Origin: Pseudomonas helleri
GTDB lineage: Bacteria; Pseudomonadota; Gammaproteobacteria; Pseudomonadales; Pseudomonadaceae
Length of the DNA: 64,000 bases
Reading direction: 5' to 3'
Assembly: GCF_001043025.1 (NCBI RefSeq)
Contig: NZ_JYLD01000010.1
Coordinates: forward strand, 124,001-188,000
Shown in pieces: positions 35,595-44,384 of this stretch (within the stretch, counting starts at the first letter, position 1; each line of letters begins with the position of its first letter). Below the pieces are notes generated by a model, which had not been told where the DNA came from, ran no database searches, and saw only the letters and a list, made by a program, of their open reading frames with translations. A program made the position numbers and the translations under genes.

Positions 35595-36389
35595 ATGGCC
35601 TTGTTATCACTGGAGCGCATCAGCGCACAGTACCCAGGCGCAGCTGAGCCGGTGCTGTCGGATATTTCCGTCAATCTCGGACCTCAGCAGTTGCTGGTCG
35701 CACTTGGCCCTTCGGGCAGCGGGAAAACCTCGCTGCTCAACCTGATTGCCGGTTTTGTTGAACCTAGCGCCGGGCGCATCACTCTGGATGGCGCCCCGGT
35801 CAAAGGCCCGAGCGCCGAACGCGGCGTGGTGTTTCAAGACGACGTTTTGCTGCCCTGGCAAGACGTGTTGACCAACGTGGCTTTCGGCCTGGAACTGGCC
35901 GGCGTTGCGCGCAACAAACGCGAAGCGCGTGCCCGTGAAATGCTTGCGCTGGTGGATTTGTCGGGCTTTGAAAAGCGCCGTGTGTGGGAGCTGTCGGGCG
36001 GTCAACGCCAGCGCGTGGGCCTGGCCCGTGCCTTGGCGGCCGACCCGCGTGTGCTGCTGATGGACGAACCCTTCGGCGCCCTCGATGCGTTCACCCGTGA
36101 ACAGATGCAAGAGCTGTTGCTGCAAGTGTGCAAACGCACCGACAAACCCGTGTTCCTGATTACCCACGACATTGAAGAGGCCGTGTTTTTGGCCACGGAT
36201 CTGATTCTGTTGGCGCCCAACCCTGGCCGTATCGTTGAGCGCCTGACCCTGGATTTCGGTCAGCGTTATAACGCTGGCGAGTCCGCTCGCTCGATCAAGT
36301 CCGACCCCCGCTTTATCGAAACCCGTGAACACGTACTTGAGCACGTGTTTTCACAACGTGGTGCCGCCCAGCGGCAGGAGCGCGCATGA
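35595..36389 (+). CDS. tauB: Taurine ABC transporter ATP-binding protein
   Basis: 264 aa. Walker A GPSGSGKTS near residue 38, Q-loop VFQDDVLLPWQDV, signature LSGGQRQR near 134, Walker B VLLMDEPFGALD and H-loop ITHDIEEAV. Its end overlaps tauC by four bases (ATGA). Confidence 0.95.
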   Translation: MALLSLERISAQYPGAAEPVLSDISVNLGPQQLLVALGPSGSGKTSLLNLIAGFVEPSAGRITLDGAPVKGPSAERGVVFQDDVLLPWQDVLTNVAFGLELAGVARNKREARAREMLALVDLSGFEKRRVWELSGGQRQRVGLARALAADPRVLLMDEPFGALDAFTREQMQELLLQVCKRTDKPVFLITHDIEEAVFLATDLILLAPNPGRIVERLTLDFGQRYNAGESARSIKSDPRFIETREHVLEHVFSQRGAAQRQERA

Positions 36390-37219
36390 GCAGTTATGAA
36401 GTCGCCGCAGCCCCCGTTGCTGCACCTCACGCGCCGCGCCCGGCAAAGCGCAGCCTGAGCACACGCTGGATCAGCGTGCTGACCCTCGCCACGTTGATCC
36501 TTGCCTGGTGGGGCGTAACCGCCGCCGGCTTGATTGAACCGCTGTTTTTACCGCCACCGTCTGCCGTGCTGGAAAAAGGCTGGTTGCTGGCGACCAAAGG
36601 CTACATGGATTCCACCCTGTGGCAGCACTTGAGCGCGAGCCTGAGCCGTATCGGTCTGGGGCTTGGCTTTGCGATTTTGACGGCCGTGCCGGTGGGCATT
36701 GCTATTGGCCATAACCGCATTGCGCGGGGCATTTTCGACCCGCTGATCGAGTTCTACCGCCCGATCCCGCCGCTGGCTTACTTGCCGCTGATCGTGATCT
36801 GGTGCGGCATTGGCGAACTGTCGAAAGTGCTGCTGATTTATCTGGCGATTTTTGCCCCGATTGCGATTGCGACCGCCACTGGTGTGCGCACCGTCGACCC
36901 GGCCAAGATCCGCGCCGCACAGTCGTTGGGCGCCACGCGCTGGCAGTTGATCCGCCATGTAATTATGCCGAGCGCCTTGCCGGATATTTTGACCGGTATC
37001 CGCATTGGCCTCGGGGTCGGCTGGTCGACGTTGGTTGCAGCAGAGCTGATCGCCGCCACCAGCGGCCTGGGTTTTATGGTGCAGTCTGCCGCACAGTTTT
37101 TAGTCACCGACGTGGTGGTGCTGGGCATTCTGGTGATCGCCATCATCGCCTTCGCCATGGAAATGGGCCTGCGCGCCCTGCAACGCAAACTGGTGCCGTG
37201 GCACGGCCAGGTTCACTAA
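36386..37219 (+). CDS. tauC: Taurine ABC transporter permease
   Basis: 277 aa, six membrane segments. The EAA-type loop KIRAAQSLGATRWQLIRHVIMPSALP lies at about 175-200. Its ATG overlaps the tauB stop. Completes the TauABC importer. Confidence 0.95.
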   Translation: MSSYEVAAAPVAAPHAPRPAKRSLSTRWISVLTLATLILAWWGVTAAGLIEPLFLPPPSAVLEKGWLLATKGYMDSTLWQHLSASLSRIGLGLGFAILTAVPVGIAIGHNRIARGIFDPLIEFYRPIPPLAYLPLIVIWCGIGELSKVLLIYLAIFAPIAIATATGVRTVDPAKIRAAQSLGATRWQLIRHVIMPSALPDILTGIRIGLGVGWSTLVAAELIAATSGLGFMVQSAAQFLVTDVVVLGILVIAIIAFAMEMGLRALQRKLVPWHGQVH

Positions 37220-37274
37220 TTACACCGAATATCACACGACGCCGACCCATCGGCGCGCTGCTAGCGAGACGACC

Positions 37275-38108
37275 ATGAGCCTGACCATTACCCCCATTAG
37301 CTCTGCCCTTGGCGCCGAGATTGACGGCGTTGACCTGACCCGGCCACTGAGCCTGGAACAGCGCGATGCCATCGAGCAGGCGCTGCTTCAGCACCAGGTG
37401 ATTTTCTTCAAGAACCAGGTCATCACCCCGCAACAGCAAGCGCGTTTTGCCGCCAACTTTGGTGACCTGCACATTCACCCGATTTACCCCAACGTACCGG
37501 AGCAGCCTGAAGTGCTGGTGCTGGACACGGCCGTGACCGACGTACGCGACAACGCGGTGTGGCACACCGACGTGACCTTTTTGCCAACCCCAGCACTGGG
37601 CGCGGTTTTGAGCGCCAAGCAGTTGCCGGCCTTCGGTGGCGATACCCTGTGGGCCAGCGGCATCGCGGCCTTTGAGGGCTTGTCCAAACCGCTGCAAGTG
37701 CTGCTGGACGGCCTGACCGCCACCCACGACTTCACCAAATCGTTCCCGCTGGAGCGTTTTGGCTCGACCCCCGAAGACCTCGCGCGCTGGGAACAGACCC
37801 GCAAAAACAACCCGCCGCTGTCCCACCCGGTGGTGCGCACGCACCCGGTGAGCGGGCGTAAATCGTTGTTCGTCAACGAAGGCTTCACCACCAAAATCAA
37901 TGAACTGTCAGAGGCCGAAAGCGACGCGATTTTGAAGTTGCTGTTTGCCCACGCCACCCGCCCTGAATACACCATCCGCTGGCGCTGGCAAGAAAACGAC
38001 GTGGCCTTCTGGGACAACCGCGTCACCCAGCATTACGCCGTGGACGACTACCGCCCCAACCGTCGCGTGATGCACCGCGCGACCATTTTGGGTGATGCGC
38101 CGTTCTAA
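37275..38108 (+). CDS. tauD: Taurine dioxygenase
   Basis: 277 aa Fe(II)/2-oxoglutarate enzyme that hydroxylates taurine, which then falls apart to sulfite and aminoacetaldehyde. The iron ligands are H97 and D99 (WHTDVTF) and H253, and Arg264 and Arg268 (YRPNRRVMHR) match the co-substrate- and taurine-binding arginines. Its TAA overlaps the stop of the convergent RHS gene by three bases, a sign that the RHS gene was inserted or extended right up to this end. Confidence 0.95.
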   Translation: MSLTITPISSALGAEIDGVDLTRPLSLEQRDAIEQALLQHQVIFFKNQVITPQQQARFAANFGDLHIHPIYPNVPEQPEVLVLDTAVTDVRDNAVWHTDVTFLPTPALGAVLSAKQLPAFGGDTLWASGIAAFEGLSKPLQVLLDGLTATHDFTKSFPLERFGSTPEDLARWEQTRKNNPPLSHPVVRTHPVSGRKSLFVNEGFTTKINELSEAESDAILKLLFAHATRPEYTIRWRWQENDVAFWDNRVTQHYAVDDYRPNRRVMHRATILGDAPF

Positions 38109-41011
38109 CGCCCCCTGCGGGCGCCAGGGTCAGTCATGAAAGGCAGCGTCTTTCGTCTTTGCGCAGAGACCGATGTTTCGCGCAAGACGAAATGCGTGGC
38201 CGCGGGCGCATACGCTCTGATCGCCAGGTTTGATACGCCTGCGTGCTCAATCGTGAATGCCGTCTCAAGCGGGTAAATGCGCTCAGCTTCATTGACCGGC
38301 GAAAAGAGTTTGACTGCACTGCTGCCCATCACCGTCAGCATGACCTCATTGAACGTACCTGGCCGAGTGTCATAGGCCCCGCTGGCAAAGCTTTTGGCAA
38401 CACTGCGCTTGTCACTGACCGACATAAACTGCTCGGTACGCACTACGTCGCCTTTGCCGGCATGGGCAGTTAACGCCTTTAAGCCCACATCGGAAACACG
38501 ATGCCCGCGATAGGTGGTGGTTTGGCCGCCGGGATTTGTTCTGACATGAAAATCCAGTAATTCAACCGCTTCGGTCCTGCTGATGCTCAACGCCATTTTA
38601 ATGTCGGCCAGCGAGGATTCCGTTTGAGCCCTGTCTTCGGGCAGCATCCTTGAATAGGTCTCTACGATGCTAGGGCCCGTCCACTCTCCGGGATCAGTGT
38701 GCATGGATTCGTTGATCTTGAACCGGGCTGGCTCATTAAAATAGTTGGCCGAGGCAATATAGGCTTCGGTCAAGCCGATGAAAATATTCGCCGGGTACGG
38801 CGCCTCGATGCTCACTGACTGGTTGTAACTGCTCATCTCGTCGTAACTGTATCCAGCAGCTCTCACGGCACGCACGGCAACGTCCATGGGGGTATTTCGA
38901 TGTTGGGCAGTCAAGGTGTACCGATGGTCAAAGAAATTCAAAGGGGACGGGTAAATATGCGGGTGGTTCACTCGCAAAAACGTGTCCAGGGCCTGGATGC
39001 GCAGGGGTCGGGTATCCGGATTGCCGCCATTAAGGCCCCACTGGTCTTTAAACGTGATGGGGTTGTTACTCACCATCGCGAACAGGTTCAAGCCATCAAC
39101 CTCACCGACCGGGTCTGCGCTGACCCAACGCTGAAGCCACGGCGCGTAGTACCTGAAGCCAAAGTAGTAGAGCCCGCTCGCATCGCGCTCCTTGCCCGAA
39201 TAACGGGTGATTTTGTACTCCCCCTGCAAGGCACTCCTGGCCGCCCACCACGCCGTACCACCGAACGGGTAATAGCTTTCCTGAGTGATTAACCCGGCCT
39301 TGCCATCAAGCTCCAGAAGGCTACTGCCCAGATGATCTGACAGACTAAAACGCAGGCTGTTATCGGGCATGTCCTGCGGGCGCCCTACGTCCCACTGCAA
39401 GACCTTGATATCGCTGTTGCCTGCTTGCACTTTGATGACGTTGAGGTACTCCCCCGTGGCGCTGTCGCGGCGAATTTCCAGGCCGGGCAAGTACAGCACC
39501 TCCACTGTATGTGTCAGGCCCTGAGTGCGGGTGGTACGTACTTTTCGGGTGCGCTGCCCAAGGCCGTCATAGGCATACATTTCATCGTCACTGCTGCCGT
39601 TGTCCCGGGTCACCAGCGTCACGGCTTGCAGGTTATTGTTCACATTCCATTGCAGGGTCTGGCCGCGCACTAACGCCAGCTGGTTGCCGTTTAAATCAAA
39701 ATCACGGCCTAACCCCGGTGGTAACGCTGGGGTGTCCGTGCTTTTCAATACAGCATGGTTGCTGGATTGGGCTATCAACATCGAACGGGTGTAACCATGA
39801 CCTGTGCTGACTTGGTGTTTTAACTCTGCAAGATTGCCGCCCTCATCGTAGGTATAGGTCTGGGTGTAATTGCGCCACACACTGTTATCGGTCGCGCCGA
39901 ACCGAACCAGCCTTGGAATGTTCGAGGTTGAAGTGTTGTGCGCATTTTCCCGACCCGTGGCACTGATCAGCTGGTACAGCGAGTCATACAGATAGGTGCT
40001 GACAGCATTGATTTGTGCATTGTTCGACCACTGCGTGGGTTGGGCCGTATCGCTGACCCGCAGCACATTCCCCACGTGGTCATAGTCGTAGGTCAAATCC
40101 TGCAACGGGGTATTTTTCTCGCCTGAACGATAGGTCGTCAGACGTTTCAAACGGCCATCCAGGGGGGAATACTGCATCGTGGTCAGGACATTGTTGCCTG
40201 AGCGCTCGGACTCCAGTTGCCCCCTTGCATTGACCACGCGCTGGTCAACCAACACTTGCTGACTGCCGCCCTTGAGCGTCAAGGCATGTTGCTGCAATTG
40301 CCCATCGACTGCGTACTGGGTGTGTTGCAAATTGCCCTTGGCGTCGGTGTGTTCGACGACCTCTGCGAAGGCGTTGTAGCGCCAGGTGGTGCTGTAGCGC
40401 GGCGAGTCTGCTTTTAGATCATGCTCTGTCAGTGACGGGTAGAACATCCGCTGCTCGCTCAACAATTGGCCCTGCAACGAATACGTTTCGTACAGCAATG
40501 CCCCTGAAGGGTCATCATGACGAATGAGTCGACCACTGCGGTTGACTTGGCGATTGGACGCATCGCTGGCGCCGTAGGTAAAGCACTCGACATGTCGGGC
40601 CGTGGCCTCGTGCGCAGCCTGCTCGAACACATTCGTGGGCCTGAGCAACGCGTCAAAATCATAGCGTTGCTCAGCACCGCGAGAGTCCCAGCGGGCAACC
40701 ACTTGCCCGGCCACGCCTCGCAATAACACACGCGCTCCCGCGTCGACACTCTGCGTGCGCAAGGCCTGGCCCGTCAGGCTGTAATGGGTTCGTTGATTGG
40801 GGTGCGTTTGTGGATGATCAAGGCGCAGGGCATACAAGCGCGGGTCCCATTGTGTTTCCAGCAAGCCCGTCGCCCCGTAAGTGTGTCGGCGGATGCGAGC
40901 CTGCGGCGCAGTAGCGGCTGACGCTCGGTGATAAGCCACACTGCGCAGCACCAGACCACGGGGGTCCATTGCCGCAAGCGTTGGCGTGTGCCGGTGTAGA
41001 AGGCTGGGCAT
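38105..41011 (-). CDS. TccC-like RHS protein with C-terminal ADP-ribosyltransferase-like domain
   Basis: 968 aa. The N-terminus (HRHTPTLAAMDPRGLVLRSV) and many core stretches (KGNLQHTQYAVDGQL, LYDSLYQLISATGRE, YYPFGGTAWWAAR, YSGKERDASGLYYFGFRYY) resemble the C component of Tc insecticidal toxins. The RHS core ends at DQWGL (about 656-660), where self-cleavage normally frees the effector. Residues 661-968 are a distinct domain with Arg835 (TTYRGH), Ser864-x-Ser866 (QFMSVS) and Glu908-x-Glu910 (NEAERIYPLETAF): the R / S-x-S / E-x-E triad of ADP-ribosyltransferases. Start at 41011 is chosen because AAGGAT precedes it and it matches the second RHS protein; the frame is open further up. No TcA/TcB gene and no downstream small gene are present. 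Confidence 0.85.
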   Translation of the reverse strand: MPSLLHRHTPTLAAMDPRGLVLRSVAYHRASAATAPQARIRRHTYGATGLLETQWDPRLYALRLDHPQTHPNQRTHYSLTGQALRTQSVDAGARVLLRGVAGQVVARWDSRGAEQRYDFDALLRPTNVFEQAAHEATARHVECFTYGASDASNRQVNRSGRLIRHDDPSGALLYETYSLQGQLLSEQRMFYPSLTEHDLKADSPRYSTTWRYNAFAEVVEHTDAKGNLQHTQYAVDGQLQQHALTLKGGSQQVLVDQRVVNARGQLESERSGNNVLTTMQYSPLDGRLKRLTTYRSGEKNTPLQDLTYDYDHVGNVLRVSDTAQPTQWSNNAQINAVSTYLYDSLYQLISATGRENAHNTSTSNIPRLVRFGATDNSVWRNYTQTYTYDEGGNLAELKHQVSTGHGYTRSMLIAQSSNHAVLKSTDTPALPPGLGRDFDLNGNQLALVRGQTLQWNVNNNLQAVTLVTRDNGSSDDEMYAYDGLGQRTRKVRTTRTQGLTHTVEVLYLPGLEIRRDSATGEYLNVIKVQAGNSDIKVLQWDVGRPQDMPDNSLRFSLSDHLGSSLLELDGKAGLITQESYYPFGGTAWWAARSALQGEYKITRYSGKERDASGLYYFGFRYYAPWLQRWVSADPVGEVDGLNLFAMVSNNPITFKDQWGLNGGNPDTRPLRIQALDTFLRVNHPHIYPSPLNFFDHRYTLTAQHRNTPMDVAVRAVRAAGYSYDEMSSYNQSVSIEAPYPANIFIGLTEAYIASANYFNEPARFKINESMHTDPGEWTGPSIVETYSRMLPEDRAQTESSLADIKMALSISRTEAVELLDFHVRTNPGGQTTTYRGHRVSDVGLKALTAHAGKGDVVRTEQFMSVSDKRSVAKSFASGAYDTRPGTFNEVMLTVMGSSAVKLFSPVNEAERIYPLETAFTIEHAGVSNLAIRAYAPAATHFVLRETSVSAQRRKTLPFMTDPGARRGR

Positions 41012-41133
41012 GACAATATCCTTAAAGGAGAAATGGCCATGCGAACGTACAAACTCGGCTGAGTGGGCGGGTGGTAAATAATACTGTGGTTGTGTGTGAA
41101 TGAGTGGGGGGAGCTCTTTGTCCCTCACCCCAG

Positions 41134-41153
41134 CCCTCTCCCGAGGGAGAGGG
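41134..41153. repeat. Palindromic CCCTCTCCC repeat
   Basis: Perfect inverted repeat CCCTCTCCCGAGGGAGAGGG, preceded by CCCTCACCCCAG. This kind of short dispersed palindrome is widespread in proteobacterial intergenic DNA. Here it lies five bases beyond the end of the TetR gene and could act as its 3' hairpin. Confidence 0.7.
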
Positions 41154-41157
41154 AGCT

Positions 41158-41802
41158 TTACGGTTGTCGTTTTGGCAAAAACGGCGGCAGGTATAACCCC
41201 AAATACGCATCCACCACGCGCAGGCCTTCTTCGGCCATGCGCGGGGTGATGCTGTCGTGCAACTGGATAGAGCGCGCATACACCCGATCACCCAGCTCCA
41301 TTGCCAAGGCAAAGACGTCGACGTCTTGCGGCAGTACCGGCAATTCAAAATGGCGCATAAACAACGCGTGCAGCAGTTGCCCCAGTTCCAGGTCGTGCTG
41401 ACGGTCTGCCCGGGTGACTTCGGTAAGGCCATGCTGCGCCAGGATCAGTTGCCGGGCCGCTGCATCTTCGCTGTAGATAGTCATCATGCGCTGCTCGACC
41501 ACCCGTGACAGATCACGCCAGGTCGTCAATGCGCCGTGGTCGATGGGCGCTTGCAGGCAGGCGCGGAAAGCACCGTGCACATCCTCGGTGAGTGCTTCGA
41601 GCAAGGCCGGCACGCTGGCGAAAAAGTGATACACCGATGACGGCGGGATGCCCGCATGCTCGGCCACGCTGTAAATCGACAGGCTGGCGACGCCCTGTAT
41701 CGCCAGCAAGGTCCGGGCGGCGGCAAGGATCGAATCAATTCGGCCCTGGCTGCGTGCGCGAGGTTTGCGAGGGGTGGCTCGTGGTGTGGCGAGGCGCGTC
41801 AT
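41158..41802 (-). CDS. TetR/AcrR-family regulator
   Basis: 214 aa. The N-terminal HTH (about 20-65) includes SIYSVAEHAGIPPSSVYHFF; the C-terminal part is a helical ligand and dimer domain. ATG at 41802 has AGGAGACACC just before it; the frame is open further upstream without a better start. It lies between the first RHS gene and spuI. In P. aeruginosa a TetR regulator of agmatine genes (aguR) lies near spuI, so it could be that gene without aguBA, but this is only positional. Confidence 0.8.
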   Translation of the reverse strand: MTRLATPRATPRKPRARSQGRIDSILAAARTLLAIQGVASLSIYSVAEHAGIPPSSVYHFFASVPALLEALTEDVHGAFRACLQAPIDHGALTTWRDLSRVVEQRMMTIYSEDAAARQLILAQHGLTEVTRADRQHDLELGQLLHALFMRHFELPVLPQDVDVFALAMELGDRVYARSIQLHDSITPRMAEEGLRVVDAYLGLYLPPFLPKRQP

Positions 41803-41861
41803 GGGTGTCTCCTGCGGGGCTGCAGGCATTGTACGAGCCGGGTCAACCGATTGCACAGCGC

Positions 41862-41898
41862 AAAAAAAACGCCACGGGCAGTAAAGCCCGTGGCGTTT
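41862..41898 (-). terminator. Terminator of spuI
   Basis: Minus-strand stem AAACGCCACGGGC / GCCCGTGGCGTTT with a six-base loop and a run of eight T. It begins about 20 bases beyond the spuI stop codon. Confidence 0.92.
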
Positions 41899-41916
41899 CT
41901 TGAGTACTGCAATCGC

Positions 41917-43293
41917 TTATACGGTATGCAGGTACCAGTTGTATTCGAGGTCGGAGATAGAGTGTTCAAACTCTTCCAGCTCGCTCTCTTTACAGGCCAC
42001 AAAAATATCGATGTATTTTGGATCGATGTATTTGGCCATGACCTCGCTATCGTCCAACTCACGCAGTGCATCACGCAGGTTGTTCGGCAGGCTTTGCTCG
42101 TTTTGCTCGTAGGAGTTGCCTTCTACAGGAGCACCCGGTTCGATTTTGTTGGTCAGACCGTGGTGTACACCGGCCAGCACAGACGCCATCAGCAAGTACG
42201 GGTTGGCATCGGCACCGGCAACCCGGTGTTCAATACGCACGGCATCGGAGGAACCAGTCGGTACGCGGATCGCTACCGTACGGTTATCCAGGCCCCAGCA
42301 CGGCGAGTTCGGCACGTAGAACTGTGCGCCGAAACGACGGTAGGAGTTGACGTTAGGGCAAAGGAACGCCATCTGCGCCGGTAGGGTCTCGAGCACACCG
42401 CCGATCGCGTGACGCAATGCGGCGTTCTGCTCGGGATCCTCGCTGGCAAAAATATTTTTGCCATCTTTGTCCAGAATCGAAATATGGACGTGTAGCCCGT
42501 TGCCTGCCTGGCCTGGGTAAGGCTTGGCCATGAAGGTGGTGTCCATCTCATGGTCGTAGGCGATGTTTTTGATCAGACGCTTGAGCAGTACCGCGTAGTC
42601 GCAGGCCTTGATCGGGTCGGCAACGTGGTGCAGGTTCACTTCGAACTGCGCCGGGGCACTTTCTTTAACGATGGCGTCAGCCGGAATGCCTTGCTCTTTG
42701 GCACCTTCCAGAATGTCCTGGAGGCAGTCGACGTATTCGTCGAGGTCGTCGATCAGGTAAACCTGTGTCGAGTGCGGGCGCTTGCCGGAAATCGGGGAGC
42801 GTGGCGGCTGTGGGCGACCGTTTACGTTCTCCTGGTCGATCAGGTAGAACTCCAGCTCAAAGGCTGCGCAAATGGTCAGGCCAAGATCGTCAAATTTGGT
42901 AACAACTTGACGCAGTACTTCGCGCGGATCGGCGAAGAAAGGGTCACCTTCAAGTTCGTGCATGGTCATCAGCAGTTGCGCGGTTGGGCGCTTTTGCCAT
43001 GGCTCGTTGCACAGGGTGTCAGGGATTGGATAACAGATTCGGTCTGCGTCGCCGATGTCCAGACCCAAGCCGGTGCTTTCCACCGTTGAGCCATTGATAT
43101 CCAGGGCAAATAAAGAGGCAGGCAAGTTGATGCCCTTCTCGTAAACCTTGTGGAGGCTGGTGCGTTCGATGCGCTTGCCGCGCACCACACCATTCATATC
43201 CGCAATTAGAAGGTCTACGTACAGAACCTCAGGATGATCCTTAAGGAACGCGTTCGCTTCGTTAAGCTGAACGGCACGCGGGGGTACCGACAT
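41917..43293 (-). CDS. spuI: Glutamine-synthetase-type gamma-glutamylpolyamine synthetase
   Basis: 458 aa. Glutamine synthetase fold. Recognisable segments are FELEFYLID (metal-binding Glu), HVHISILDKDGKNIFA and the RIEHRVAGADANPYLLMA substrate/ATP loop. Such enzymes ligate glutamate to putrescine or related amines with ATP, opening the gamma-glutamyl route. It is divergent from spuA, as in P. aeruginosa. AAGGTG precedes the ATG. Confidence 0.9.
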   Translation of the reverse strand: MSVPPRAVQLNEANAFLKDHPEVLYVDLLIADMNGVVRGKRIERTSLHKVYEKGINLPASLFALDINGSTVESTGLGLDIGDADRICYPIPDTLCNEPWQKRPTAQLLMTMHELEGDPFFADPREVLRQVVTKFDDLGLTICAAFELEFYLIDQENVNGRPQPPRSPISGKRPHSTQVYLIDDLDEYVDCLQDILEGAKEQGIPADAIVKESAPAQFEVNLHHVADPIKACDYAVLLKRLIKNIAYDHEMDTTFMAKPYPGQAGNGLHVHISILDKDGKNIFASEDPEQNAALRHAIGGVLETLPAQMAFLCPNVNSYRRFGAQFYVPNSPCWGLDNRTVAIRVPTGSSDAVRIEHRVAGADANPYLLMASVLAGVHHGLTNKIEPGAPVEGNSYEQNEQSLPNNLRDALRELDDSEVMAKYIDPKYIDIFVACKESELEEFEHSISDLEYNWYLHTV

Positions 43294-43428
43294 GATGCAA
43301 CACCTTTGTTGTTAAAAATATCAATCATTGAGCGCTACGGGTTTCAGTCAACCCGAACGGCATACCGAAGTCAAGCAACCTATTTTTTGCCCCAAAAAAG
43401 CGCTCGAAGGGCATTTTTGACGCATTTT

Positions 43429-43445
43429 AGGGCGAATTTCGCCCT
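43429..43445. promoter_or_regulatory. Palindrome in the spuI-spuA divergent promoter region
   Basis: AGGGCGAATTTCGCCCT, a 17-base perfect inverted repeat around a central base, lies midway between the divergent starts in 278 bases of otherwise AT-rich sequence. A shared operator for a polyamine-responsive regulator is a reasonable guess; no consensus match is claimed. Confidence 0.4.
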
Positions 43446-43571
43446 TATATCGCTTCACTACCCGCAGGCTTGAGCGGGCCGTGTTGTATTTTTTACGGGG
43501 GTGTTGTGTAAAAAAATGAACGAGGCTAAGCTCGATTCAAACCCATAACAGCAATAATACCGGGGTGTTAC

Positions 43572-44348
43572 ATGTCACGCCTGCCGATAATCGGCGTCAC
43601 CGCCTGCACCAAGCAGATCGGTTTGCATCCTTATCACATCACTGGCGATAAGTACGTGCGAGCTGTCGCGGTGGCAGCCAAAGGCTTGCCTCTGATCCTG
43701 CCGTCTCTGGCAGAACTCATACAACCGTCCGATATTCTGGACGGTCTGGACGGCCTGCTCTTTACCGGGTCACCCTCCAATATCGAACCGCATTTGTATC
43801 ACGGCCCGGCCAGCGCGCCTGGCACGCTGCATGACCCTGAACGTGATCGCACCACCCTCCCCTTGATTCGCGCCGCACTGGCAGCCGGCGTTCCGGTGCT
43901 CGGCATTTGCCGAGGGTTTCAAGAATTAAATGTAGCCCTGGGTGGCTCACTTCACCAGAAATTGCACGAAGTCGAAGGCTTCATAGAGCACCGTGAAGAC
44001 CCGAGCGCACCGCTTGAGGTGCAGTACGGTCCCAGCCATGCCATGCACGTTCAACCGGGCGGCGTGCTGGCGGGTTTGGGCCTGCCGAGCGACTTCGACG
44101 TCAACTCGATTCACACCCAGGGCATTGACCAGTTGGCCCCGGGGTTGCGCATTGAAGCCACTGCACCGGACGGGCTGGTAGAAGCGGTCTCGGTAAAAGA
44201 CGGCAAGGCTTTTGCTTTAGCAGTTCAATGGCACCCCGAATGGCAGGTAAGCTCTAACCCGATTTACCTCGCAATCTTCCAGGCATTCGGAGATGCCTGC
44301 AGGCGGCGCGCACACCAACGCGACGCCGATGCGTCAGTAAACGCCTGA
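43572..44348 (+). CDS. spuA: Gamma-glutamyl-GABA hydrolase family protein (class I amidotransferase-like)
   Basis: 258 aa. The nucleophile elbow GICRGFQELNVALGG carries the catalytic Cys, and the catalytic His/Glu are in QWHPEWQ near the C-terminus. In the gamma-glutamylputrescine route it removes glutamate to give GABA. First gene of spuABC. Confidence 0.92.
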   Translation: MSRLPIIGVTACTKQIGLHPYHITGDKYVRAVAVAAKGLPLILPSLAELIQPSDILDGLDGLLFTGSPSNIEPHLYHGPASAPGTLHDPERDRTTLPLIRAALAAGVPVLGICRGFQELNVALGGSLHQKLHEVEGFIEHREDPSAPLEVQYGPSHAMHVQPGGVLAGLGLPSDFDVNSIHTQGIDQLAPGLRIEATAPDGLVEAVSVKDGKAFALAVQWHPEWQVSSNPIYLAIFQAFGDACRRRAHQRDADASVNA

Positions 44349-44384
44349 CTTATTCAAGTCAGGAAACTCAGCCCAGAGGCATTT

